64,000 nucleotides of DNA, from the NCBI RefSeq assembly GCF_030272615.1, contig NC_081409.1, positions 18,602,260 to 18,666,259 on the forward strand, written 5' to 3'. The stretch's first letter is position 1, and every line of letters begins with the position of its first letter. Below are positions 54,590 to 64,000 of this stretch, piece after piece. A program made the translations under genes and the position numbers. The notes under the pieces are model-generated. The model searched no databases, was not told where the DNA came from, and worked only from the letters and a program-made list of their open reading frames with translations. The DNA comes from Cryptomeria japonica. Taxonomy: Eukaryota > Streptophyta > Pinopsida > Cupressales > Cupressaceae.

Positions 54590-56640
54590 ATCAAGTGTTC
54601 ATATTCCTAGAATATTTCCTCTCTTATTGGAAACACTTGGCTCCTTACATCAGGTCTTGCTAACAATTTCTACTAGTCATAATAAAGAAGTCGTGGGTCC
54701 TTGGCTTTAGCTCTGAGTGGCAATGGACAATCAAATTCCAAATTTCTATATGCTTTAGCCTGAGTCCCCAAAATGATTTCATTTTGCACCCATGACATTA
54801 TTTCTTTTATGTGAATGCCACCAATGCATAACAAGGGATTCCACTCATTATCAGAAGTCACAACATAGTTATGCAAATAAAATTCATAAAAAAAATTCTT
54901 AACAGTTGTTGGAGAGGTCTGATGAGCATTATAAAATTCTTCTAGGGTATCTAAAGAATGACTAAGGTCTCTAATAATACGGTTTAGCTTAAAACTTAAA
55001 TACTGCTCTTTTAAATGCAAGGCATAAACCCTTGGGGGAACCCTACATTGTATCAACTTAGGAATCATACTAGCAATTGTGTCAACTTTAGCTTCCAATT
55101 CTGCAATTGGATTACCCTCTTTTCAACTTCTTTCTATTGCTTATCAATAATTCCATGTAACCTAGCCCTCTCTATCTCCCACTACCTATAAAATGTAAGT
55201 GCAATAGACAAAATAGTGAGAGATAAAGGAGGTCTATTAGCTGTTACCTAAGGGTGTGGGATTTCTTCAACAGGTTCTTCAAATTGTTCCGCTACATGTG
55301 CTAGACTTGAAATTTTGTTGGCTCCATGTTCTTCCTGTGATTTAACCTATGTTGGACTCTCATGTTCTTCTTCTGATGTTTCTACTAAAATAACCTCCAT
55401 TGCATACCCTATTGGTCGAACTTTTTGTCTACTCCATCAAGTCCTTCTTGCATACACTTTCAGAGTAGCTGTAGGAGAATTTTCTTTCGGCCTACACCTT
55501 TTAGCTGCAGGAGAAACCTACGTTGCTTGAGGTTGCTCCATGGTTTCTCCTTTTGCATCAATTGTCCATGTTTCTTTCCCTTTCCCTTTAAAAGATGTTT
55601 CTTTGAAAATGAGTGGAGGGCTGCTCAATATTTGTTTCAATCACCATTTCTTCTGCAACAATCAAAGATTCATTGGCAATAGGAGGTTCTTTTCCTACGA
55701 AAAATCCTAGGAGATGAGGGCTCTCCTATATCCTCCTCTTGGGCTGCTAATTCTTCTGTAGAAAGAGAATCTTCAACCCTAAATTGTAGTATATCTTCAA
55801 ATACCCCCCATGCCATTTGAGAAACATCCCTAAGAGAACATTCTAGTAACAATTTTATCAAGCCATGATGACTGACAAAATGATTTCCACCCTTTCATGT
55901 TTCTTTTGCACTTATAAAAATAAGGTGATATAGAAAGTTGGGAACATTTACCCTTTGACCATGTCGTAAATGACTAAGCAATTTAAAATGGACCGAATGC
56001 AAATTTGAATACCTTCCATCACATGTAATGTATTTCATTACATACAATGCCACCTAGGGACATTCTACTGGAAGAAATACCCGTTTGGTTCCCTGCTTGT
56101 CTACCGCCAGAGGTCCATCTGTGGGGTGTGTAAACTATGCCCTAACGCTTCTCGCATCCTTTGATTTAGGAAATAAATCTCCTTCCCGCGACAACCCAGT
56201 AGCTTCAGCTATTCGTTGCTCTGTGGCAATGACTCTCAATCCCTTGACAGAGGTCTCACCTTCATTGAATGTACGCATGAATTCCGAGGTGATTCCCTCA
56301 TTGAAATCCGTTATTTTTCAGAAAATAATCAATCCACCCATGCATACGGAAGTAATGCTCACATTGGAAATCCTGCAGCAACGTGTCATGAATTACAGGT
56401 TCATGGCAGATAAGATCTCCACCCATGACTATTTTGGCTCACACAATAATTTCCGCAGTAGAGAAAGAGGGACTGGAATAACCTGCAGAACTGAAAATAT
56501 TTGTTCAAAAATATCTTACTTACTTCCAGTAATTTTCATTGATTTCGGTAGTAGGATGCATTTCTCACTCGTACCAATGAATGTCTCATTCAAAAATGAT
56601 GCTAGGAAAATCAAAGAAAGTTACTGACAAGGATGAATAA
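54590..56640 (-). pseudogene. Extra ORF of G, downstream of integrase
   Basis: The minus-strand frames 56330-56160 (with TEQRIAEATGLSREGDLF), 55861-55670 and 55098-54673 can be chained into one decayed protein. Parts are acidic and the last is Leu/Tyr-rich. Placement after IN on the same strand fits the additional ORF of some plant Gypsy lineages, sometimes called env-like. I cannot name a domain and see no clear signal peptide or membrane segment. The longest ORF here, plus-strand 56085-56627, lies opposite and looks like a shadow. Confidence 0.55.
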
Positions 56641-57117
56641 TTACTTAGAAATCAGACCATAAAACACCCCCAACTTATGATGACACGTGTCCACGCATGC
56701 GGAAAGGACAGAGGGAAGGCTACGCAAATTTAAAATAGGCAATAATCATAGCAAAATAATAAATGCATAATTAATAAAAAATAAACTATGTACATACTTG
56801 TAGTCATGCTAATAAATGTTGCATGAAACAATTAGCTTAATAAAAAGGGGTGAAATGTGATGATGTGACATGAATGAAGTGATAGACAGAGAAATGAAAT
56901 GGGATGACATGGATGGGAAAATTATTAATGAAGAATAATATTTCCATAAGACATGGAAATATCTTTATGAAAGCATGCTTGAAGAATTTATTGAGTGCTA
57001 GGAACGCTCCCTCCAGAAGCTGCAGGAACCACGCTCTGAATGTATACTCCAATTGCTGCAGGAACTGATGTTTGATCTTGACTGGTGAATTGCTACAAGA
57101 ACTATTCTTTGGTTGCG

Positions 57118-58400
57118 GGCTTATGATATAGGCGTAGTCGATGACCATTGACTAGAATCTTGAACCATACTGGATCAATAGTGGTCAAACAAACTGCTCC
57201 ATTTGTGAAAACTTCTTCTATTTCATATGGGCCTAACCATCTTGTTTGCAACTTTCCCATAGTATCTTTATATCTAAAATCATACAGCAGCGCCCAGTCA
57301 CCTGTTTTAAATTTCCTCTCCTTTATGTACTTATCATGCCATTTAACTCTTTGATTTTGAATAAGTTTTATTTATTGGACAACCATCTTCCTCAGCTCAT
57401 CCAAAGCATTTAATTGGAGAATGTGGCCTCTTTGTGCTTCAGAGAGAGTCATATTCAGTGGTAGAGTTGTTCTTAGAGTTTTGTGTTCAAACTCAATGGG
57501 GCATCATTGTTGTTTTTCCATACACCATTTCAAAAGGTGTAAAACGAATTGGTGTCTTCCATGTTTTTTCTGTATGCCCAAATGGCTTCAGGAAGTCTTT
57601 GTGACCAATCTTTCTTAAGAAGAGCTATTGTCTTGGTAAGAATGGCTTCCAAATCCTTGTTTGTGACTTCTATTTGACCATTTGCTTGTGGATGATATGG
57701 GGTGGACTTCTTATGTCTGATATTATATTCATTAACCAATACTGCAATCAATATGGACGTAAACTGTGGTCCTTGGTATGAAACAATCTCTTTTGGAACT
57801 TCATACCTGGTAAATATTTCTTCATAGAGAAATTCAACTACTTTATTATCTCTTGCATGTGTCATAGCTTGTGCTTCCACCCATTTGGTAACATAGTTAG
57901 TGCATACTAGAATATAAGATTTTTCATTTGAAGGAGGATCAATTGGCCCAACAAAATCTAATCCCCATTTATCAGATGGTGCAACTAATATTTGGGGATA
58001 TAATGACATTTCATCAGATTTGGTAGGCCTACCCATGTGCTAGCATCTATCACATTTCCTAGTATATTGTGTTGCATCCTTATATAATGTTGGCCAATAA
58101 TATCCTATGCCAAGTATTTTAAGTGTTGTTCTTTTAGCAGCAAAATGTCCTCCACATGGCTCATCATGATATGCATGAAGGATATCATATGTTTCATCCT
58201 CTGTAATACATCTTCTCATGACTTGGTCAAGTCTAGTATAAAATAAACAATCAGCAATCCATGAGAAATTAAAGCTTTTCTCAACTAGCAGTCTTCTTTC
58301 TTTAGGAGACAAATGAATTGGCATTTTATTAGCAGCTAAATAATTGGCAATATTAGCATACCAGGGAGTACGTGCTTTTATAAGGAACAAATGTTCATCT
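57118..58400 (-). pseudogene. G integrase
   Basis: The integrase lies at the C-terminal end of pol. The zinc finger has HDEPCGGH and CDRC (about 58170-58040), broken by a stop at about 58038. The core 58036-57530 has WGLDFVGP (first Asp) and NGQIEVTNK (Glu), but the second acidic block reads VSYQGPQF, where the family has Asp before the Gln/Arg-Gly-Pro, so it is inactive. The C-terminal part (57530-57118) keeps RWLGPYEI and NGHRLRLYH, the usual SH3-like end, with a stop near 57377. Confidence 0.85.
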
Positions 58401-59640
58401 GGAAAAACATCATCTATGGCTGCAGGATCATCCTGCAATTGAAGCCTAGAAAGATAATCTGCAACCACATTCGATTTACCTAGTTTATCATCAACTGTAA
58501 TGTCAAGTTCATGGATCAATAGTAACCAACGAGCCAATCTCCCTATAATTGAAGGTTTATTCATGAGATATCTGATTGATGTATGATTAGTGTGCACAAA
58601 TATCAAATATCTTGTTATATAATGCCTAAATTTGTTGAGTGCATATATAACTGCTAAAATTTCCATTTCAGTGACAGTGTAATTAAGCTCAAGCCCCTGC
58701 ATGTTTTTGCTGATATAATAAATTGCACTTTCCAAATTGTCAATCTTTTGTCCCAAAACTGCTCCTATGGCATAATGTGGTGCATCTGTATGAATATGAA
58801 AATGTAAGAACCAACTCGGACCCTTAAGGACTAGTGCTTGATTCAATGCTTGTATGAGCTTCAAGAGAGCTTCATTGCATGAGGAAGTCCAATTAAATTC
58901 TATATCCTTGGTCAAAAGAGAATATAAAGAGCTTTCAATTTTGCTGAAATCTTTGATAAACCTCCTATAATATCCAGCATGACCAAGAAAACTCCTGACA
59001 TCTTTTTTCTTTACCGGTGCAGGGATATTCTCAATGACTTATATTTTTGTTGGGTCAACTTGTATTCCATTTATAGAGATATGATGACTAAGAACTATAC
59101 CTTCTTGCATCATCATGAAGCAATTTTCACTATTCAATGATAAATTGTAGTCTTCACACCACTGTAAAAATTTCTTTAGGTTCTTCAATGCCTCTTCAAA
59201 TTCTGAACCATAGGTGGTAAAATCATTCATATAGATTTTCATGTTGTCCTGAGAAATATCTGAAAATATGCTTATCACTTCTCTTTGAAAAGTAGCTGGA
59301 GCATTACATAATCCAAAAGGAAGAACAAAATATGCATATATTCCCCAAGGACAAGTAATTCTTGCTCCTCTGGAGCAATTTGAATCTGGTTGTAGCCACT
59401 GGATCCATCAAGGAATGAGAAGTACCGCTTCCCTACCAAGGAGTCTAATACCTGATCTACAAATGGTAATGAAAAATGATCTTTTCTAGTTGCCAAGTTT
59501 AAAGCTCTGTAATCCACACATATCTGCCATTTGCCTCCTTTCTTGGGAACTATCACTAGAGGTGACACCAATTGACTATCCAAGATAGGATAAATAAATC
59601 CAGCATTTAATAATTTCTGCAATTCCTCTTTAACTATTTC
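58401..59640 (-). pseudogene. G reverse transcriptase and RNase H
   Basis: RT begins near 59622 with LVSPLVIVPKKGGKW and ICVDYRALN, followed by FSFLDGSSGYNQI. After a frameshift near 59330, the active-site block reads YMNDF (about 59230) where Gypsy RT has Y(V/M)DDF, so one catalytic Asp is now Asn. The connecting domain follows, then RNase H 58915-58500 with HTDAPHYAIGAVL, TVTEMEILAVIYAL and an altered third block (TNHTSIRYLM). The final block VVADYLSR leads to integrase. The frame 58915-58040 is 291 codons without a stop. Confidence 0.87.
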
Positions 59641-60009
59641 TCTTAATGCAGGATTAATTCTTCTTTGTGGTTTCTAAGTGGTCTACAACCCTATTTTATG
59701 TAGATACGGTGGGTACAAACTGTAGGATCAATTCCATGCATGTCCTTGTAATCCCATGCAAAAGAATGTTTATGACATTTAAGCAAGTCAACCAGTGTTA
59801 TTCTTTGAGTCTCTATGAGTTGATTGTTGATTTTCAAATATTTGTTTGAATCAACTTACACTTTGATAGTAAGATCAATCTGAGATGCTTCAGAAAGATG
59901 AGAAGTGCAGACTTCCTGTGGCAACAAGGTGTGCAGAATATCAATGGCTGCAAGAAAGTCTGATTCTAGAATATTTGATACTAACTCCTGCGACTGTTGC
60001 TCGTCTTAA

Positions 60010-60696
60010 CTAGTTTGTCATAATTTTATAGAGAATTGAATCATCATCATGAAGTTGTATGAATGGTCCTCTATTAATCATCATAAGATGATTGACAGAG
60101 TCGACTCCTTCCTCATATTCTTCTCCAAAGTTAGGCCAAACGACTTGTTGTTGATCAAATTGGGGCTGAGCAGGAGAATATAGAGCCAAAGTTTTGGTAC
60201 TATTTCCATCTGAAATAGTCATATCGCTTGATTGGTATCCAATATATGCATCAACTGTAGCAAGCCAAGGTCTTCCCAAAATCTCTAGATATCCTCCCAA
60301 TGTGGCTTTAGGAGACATGAACATAAAGTCTGGAGGATATTCCCAAGAATCCAAAGCAACAACTATATCTTCAATCATACCATCAAGCCGAACTGTGGAA
60401 CCGTCTGCAAGGTGTAGGACTGTAGGTGTAGGTCTGAGACTAGTTATTTCAAGTTGCTCCATAATATTTCTTTTCATGACATTAATGGTTGCTCCCAAAT
60501 ATATTAAAGCATTCTTTATCTGAGTGCCATTGATGACTATGTTCACAACATGGCTACCAGGATCAACATATTTAGGAATTGAAACCTTTCCTAACATAAT
60601 ATTAGCCAATTGACCCATTACATGCACTATTTGCGGATCTTTTTTCTTTCTACCAGGTTTATTTAGACATGCCTCCTTAAGTGCCTTACCGTACAC
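60010..60696 (-). pseudogene. G aspartic protease region
   Basis: This is a 228-codon open frame. The retropepsin motif reads ALIYLGATINVM, where the family has Asp in place of Tyr (D-L-G-A), so the catalytic residue is lost. Downstream GGYLEILGRPWLATVDAYIGY matches the family 'ILGRPFLAT..A.I' block. It follows gag with a stop/shift at about 60705. 59641-60009 links it to RT and is decayed. Confidence 0.85.
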
Positions 60697-60719
60697 AGGG
60701 ACATCCTAATAGCTTGTAA

Positions 60720-62579
60720 TAATAAAATTTTAACACGTACATGTTTCAACTGATCTATGATATCAAAACTTTGTTCCTCTTCCTCTAGAATCTATCTAGC
60801 TTGCAACCTCTGAGGAAATGGGGGTATTTGCTGATTTTGAGGTATTTGGGTTGTTGGACTAGAGATTTCTTGTTCTTTTGGTATCTCAATTATAACTGGT
60901 GGAGACAGGTTGGGTAAAGTTGTCCCAGATCTGAAATGAATATCACTTATAGAAAGAGAATAAGTTGGGTATTGGTTAAGGTCAGTTGAATAAACTTGTT
61001 GTTGTTGTTGAGGTTTGCTATTAGGATTTAGCATTGGTTGAGTGGGAAACTGTGTAGGTTTAGGTGGAACAATATTGGCTATAGGAGGAGGCATTATTGT
61101 AGGTGGTTGTGGCAGCTACATAGGTAGTTGATAACTAGATGACTGATTTGTCCATGGCTGACCTCCCCTCCATTGAGGAGCTGGTTGCCAATTTCCTTGA
61201 AATTTTTGCCATGGTCCCTGAGGTTGAGACCAATTTCCTTGTGGTTGATGCCATTGTGGAGTTTGATTGGAAAAATGCTTCCCTTGGTCTTATTGATTAT
61301 ACCAATTTGGATAACTTCCAAAATTTTGAGCATATGGAGATTTCCATTGATTATTTTGTGCATAGGAATTTCCACTATAACCAGAAAAAGAGAGTGGATC
61401 GGGAGGCATACCTTGTCTTAGAAAATTTGACCTCCTTTGAGCAACACAGAAAACTTGTTCATCATCACCTTGTATTGTCTTGAAATCAGGAACTTCAAGA
61501 TTTGCAACCATTTTACATCTGCAGTCTCGTTTCCTCTATCTACAATGCGGGCAAAATTCTGAAAGAACTACATCAACTTCCTCATGTTTCTTCTTAGCTG
61601 AAAGTGTGTCCAATTGAGTAGTCATATTGTATATGATATCCTCTTTAAAATCCTTCAACAAATGGCTAAGCTCCATTCAGGAAACTCCATTACCAGATGT
61701 TGATGAAGAAACTCCCGACTTGAAATGCCTACTCTTCTTTGAAGCAAATCTGGAATACTTCTGACAAATTTGTCCAATGGCATTCCATGTTGATTGTGTT
61801 ATATCACCTCCTCCCATAAGATCCAAAGCATATGTGCATTCATCATTGATTCCTCTTAAGAATATTAGCTTAAGAGACTCTTCATTTAGAGTGTTATGCT
61901 TGGACTTCTTGACACTGAATAGAAATCTCTCCAGATAATCTTCTAGACTCTCATCTTCTTTGTGTGTCATTCTAAAAATATCATCCCCATGATAGTCAGT
62001 CCCTCTACAATAATCTTTTTATTTCGTAAGAAACAATCATTTCATCTCATCCCATGTAGTGATTGTGCTACTCCCTAGACTCATAAACCATCTCAAAGTT
62101 GACTCTTTCAAAGTGGCAGGGGATATTTTGAGTCTATGGGCATCTGTAGTATAATCAAAACTCATATAAAGAACATCAAACTCAAACAAGAATGTGTCAT
62201 GGTCTTCTATCACTAATCCATAGAATTTAGGAAAGGAAGAAGCTAGAATGTTCTTGAGATTAGCATTATCATGTTGATCAGAAATAGGGAACTCAAATGT
62301 TGGTGTCACGGGTGGAGGTGGGTTATTCCCACTAGGGGGTGGATTTCCTTGCATTGGGATTTTGAGAGGAGTTACTAAATGAAGTTCCTCTTCAGGAGGT
62401 CCAAAGAGAAAATGGAGGTTGTTCTCAGGAAGTTCAAATTTAGGAGGGTTCAAATTATCTGGGATTTGATATAGTGCAGCAAAAGGATTTACATCTGGGG
62501 GGTCATGTGCATTGAGTCTTGCATGATTAGGATGGTTGGGAAGGAATCTACCTTGAGCATCTCTTCTTCGTCTATGCAT
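60720..62579 (-). pseudogene. G gag
   Basis: It starts at ATG 62579 (MHRRRRDAQGRFLP) with a basic and then Pro-rich N-terminus. The capsid core includes FYGLVIEDHDTFLFEFD, STLRWFMSLGSSTITTWDEMK and, after a break near 62036, DESLEDYLERF. Parts 61970-61677 and 61511-61290 follow, then a Pro/Gln-rich tail (61094-60792). No intact zinc knuckle is visible; relics may lie in the broken part around 61530. Breaks include stops near 62036 and 61676. The capsid pattern is that of the retrotransposon gag family in Gypsy elements. Confidence 0.83.
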
Positions 62580-62675
62580 GCAGATTCATGAGAATTTCTT
62601 TAGACAAACTGGGTTATCAAAAACAACTATACTGAAAACTAAAAATAATAACCATAACAGGTTCTTAGTTTGACA

Positions 62676-62696
62676 CCATCCTCGGAAACGACGCCA
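62676..62696 (-). other. G primer binding site
   Basis: On the minus strand it reads TGGCGTCGTTTCCGAGGATG, four bases inside the LTR end. It is close to the tRNA-Asp type TGGCGCCGTTGCCGGGGA of Athila/Tat elements, with C/T and G/T changes. Confidence 0.8.
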
Positions 62697-62700
62697 AAAA

Positions 62701-63202
62701 TGTTTGCTTCACCAATAGGAATAATAACTATAGTTAAGGTCTCAACCCAAAGTTTGGAAATTTACTCTGTGTAGTTACTATCTCCATAACTGAAGTTCAT
62801 TTGTTTATCAACCCGGGGATGTATTACTTGAAATGGGTCTGCATTATATATGCACTAAGTTCCTATGATAGCTATCCTGCATTACTGCAACAACTAAACC
62901 TATTTGGAATAAGCAAGCAAGAATTATAACAACTGAATGGCTACAGGAAGACTATGTATTAATATAGAACTCAATTAAAGAACTATTAACTAAGTACAAA
63001 GCTGACAAACATGAATTAATATGTTTGCTTTGGTTGTAGGAATAGTCACAGGATCTATTTCTAGTGGCTGCATGAACAGTCAATTGTCAGAATGCCTACT
63101 GTAGTAGAAAAGGAAACTAAATTTAACAAAAGCACAAGAACATTCACCAAGTGGGCCCCCTTGGATGAGTGTATCCGGGCTTCCAAGATAACTCTAAATA
63201 CC
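62701..63202 (-). repeat. G 5' LTR, truncated
   Basis: It matches 52910-53407. Similarity stops at CTCTAAATAC (63202), and unrelated DNA follows. About 775 bp of its outer part is missing, so the left target duplication cannot be checked. Confidence 0.88.
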
Positions 63203-64000
63203 CTTTTTGATTCGTTGAAAGCTCACTTTTGCTTGTGTCTCATTTGAAACTAACTTATTCCATGAAACCTGATACTTTATTGTGGATCGCTGATGTAAGT
63301 GATTTTTTATTGTGGATTGTGCACAAAAAGAAGGAATGAAAGGATAATGCTCCTCAAAACATGCAATGCTAGGGTTCCACTTCCATCACTAGGTTTAGGA
63401 TCTGCCCCTAGTTATAGATAGAACCTAATTTATTACGGGTGGAAGGAAAGAGATGGACAGGGGTTTTATTTTTTATGGCAAGCCAATCTTAGGTATATCA
63501 ATAACAAGCAATGATGGGGTTGAAAAGTTTATTATGGAATGATATGTTGTTAGTATGTGCAAAGTGAAAGGGCAAAATTGAGTCTCGAAGGAGGGAGGAG
63601 AAAAAGTCTCTACACATGGCACTGACAACCTATTTGTCTTTATAATACTTTCCTAGGGCACCACCGAAGTGGTTTTTAGAGTTAGACAAATTTATTTCTC
63701 TTTACTTTTTTTTCCATTTTTCATTTTTTTTTGCATCACAAGGTGCTTGTTTGCCAAGTATTCACCAAAGTGACGATTTTTTTATATTTTTGTTTTTTAT
63801 ATTTTTCATTTTTTTCATTTGTTATTATTTTTTATTTTTTATTAGGATACTTTTAAAAGCTATGTGTAAAACTTGTGAAGGTCAATTCTACTAATAAGAT
63901 CATCCAGTGATTCTTCATCTAGTGTTATCGTGAAGGTACGTGAAAATGTCATCGTACCAAGGAGAATTGGGACCAACAACACATATTAATTCAGATGGAG
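63203..64000. other. Unassigned sequence, T-rich near the end
   Basis: I see no ORF of interest or known domain. A T-rich low-complexity run lies at about 63690-63850. CACCGAAGTGG / CACCAAAGTGA occurs twice (about 63661 and 63763), around 100 bp apart. It could be part of another LTR continuing outside the window. Confidence 0.4.

Larger units (their letters stand above)
52910..63202 (-). mobile_element. Gypsy element G (Athila/Tat-like layout), 5' LTR truncated
   Basis: On the minus strand the order is partial 5' LTR, Asp-type PBS, gag, aspartic protease, RT, RNase H, integrase, a further ORF, PPT, 3' LTR. PR-RT-RH-IN order defines Ty3/Gypsy. An extra ORF 3' of integrase and the TGGCG..CGTT-type PBS fit the Athila/Tat group, which is inference. 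Catalytic residues of PR, RT and IN are each altered. The element was probably about 11 kb; only about 500 bp of its 5' LTR survives. Confidence 0.9.

Noticed and set aside
56085-56627. 180-codon plus-strand ORF, the longest non-TE-looking ORF in its area
   Set aside because: It lies opposite the decayed extra ORF of G, has no recognisable domain, and the minus strand carries the element genes. It is most likely a chance shadow.

Overview
The window is repeat-dense, AT-rich nuclear DNA of a plant, probably a large-genome seed plant. A gymnosperm is plausible, but that is inference from the style of the elements only. The support is Ty1/Copia elements with initiator-Met tRNA primer sites, a Gypsy element with an Asp-type primer site and an extra 3' ORF, and a plant mobile domain (PMD) relic. 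I found no intact host gene, tRNA, rRNA or CRISPR. Every coding region is broken by stops or frameshifts.

Region 1 (1-28002) is one Copia element, X, whose 5' end lies outside the window. Four later insertions interrupt it, each with TG..CA-type ends and a 5-bp target duplication. Element W (199-12022) sits in its 5' LTR, Y (16439-23089) in its reverse transcriptase, and two apparent solo LTRs (24398-25712, 26220-27452) in its 3' LTR. W carries three LTR sequences and a second, partial pol.

Region 2 (28003-38780) is minus-strand material. A long unrecognised ORF (28047-30318) is partly repeated at 32456-33558. Both copies are next to the same internally deleted Copia element (Z1 fragment; Z2 33946-37460), so about 2.07 kb has been duplicated, with about 1.17 kb of very AT-rich DNA between the copies. 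Upstream are short G/C-rich repeats, a TATA-type promoter candidate and a degenerate minisatellite.

Region 3 (38781-52909) is a PMD pseudogene split after its first third by T (39146-50160). T looks like a giant solo LTR, and Copia element V (42178-48931) is inserted in it. An ATGATGC-rich stretch follows.

Region 4 (52910-63202) is a minus-strand Gypsy element, G, in Athila/Tat-like order: LTR, PBS, gag, PR, RT, RH, IN, extra ORF, PPT, LTR. Its 5' LTR is cut at 63202. The last 0.8 kb has nothing recognisable.

The most interesting signals lie in the Copia LTRs rather than in the genes. Two hairpins in the 3' part of the LTR keep their pairing while the arms change between families (CGAGG/CCTCG versus CGTGG/CCACG; CCACTGA/TCAGTGG versus CAACTGA/TCAGTTG). 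A GCCGAC-GACC/GGTC dyad sits just before the TATA box in several elements. A decoy copy of the PPT/LTR boundary lies 70-97 nt before the true one.
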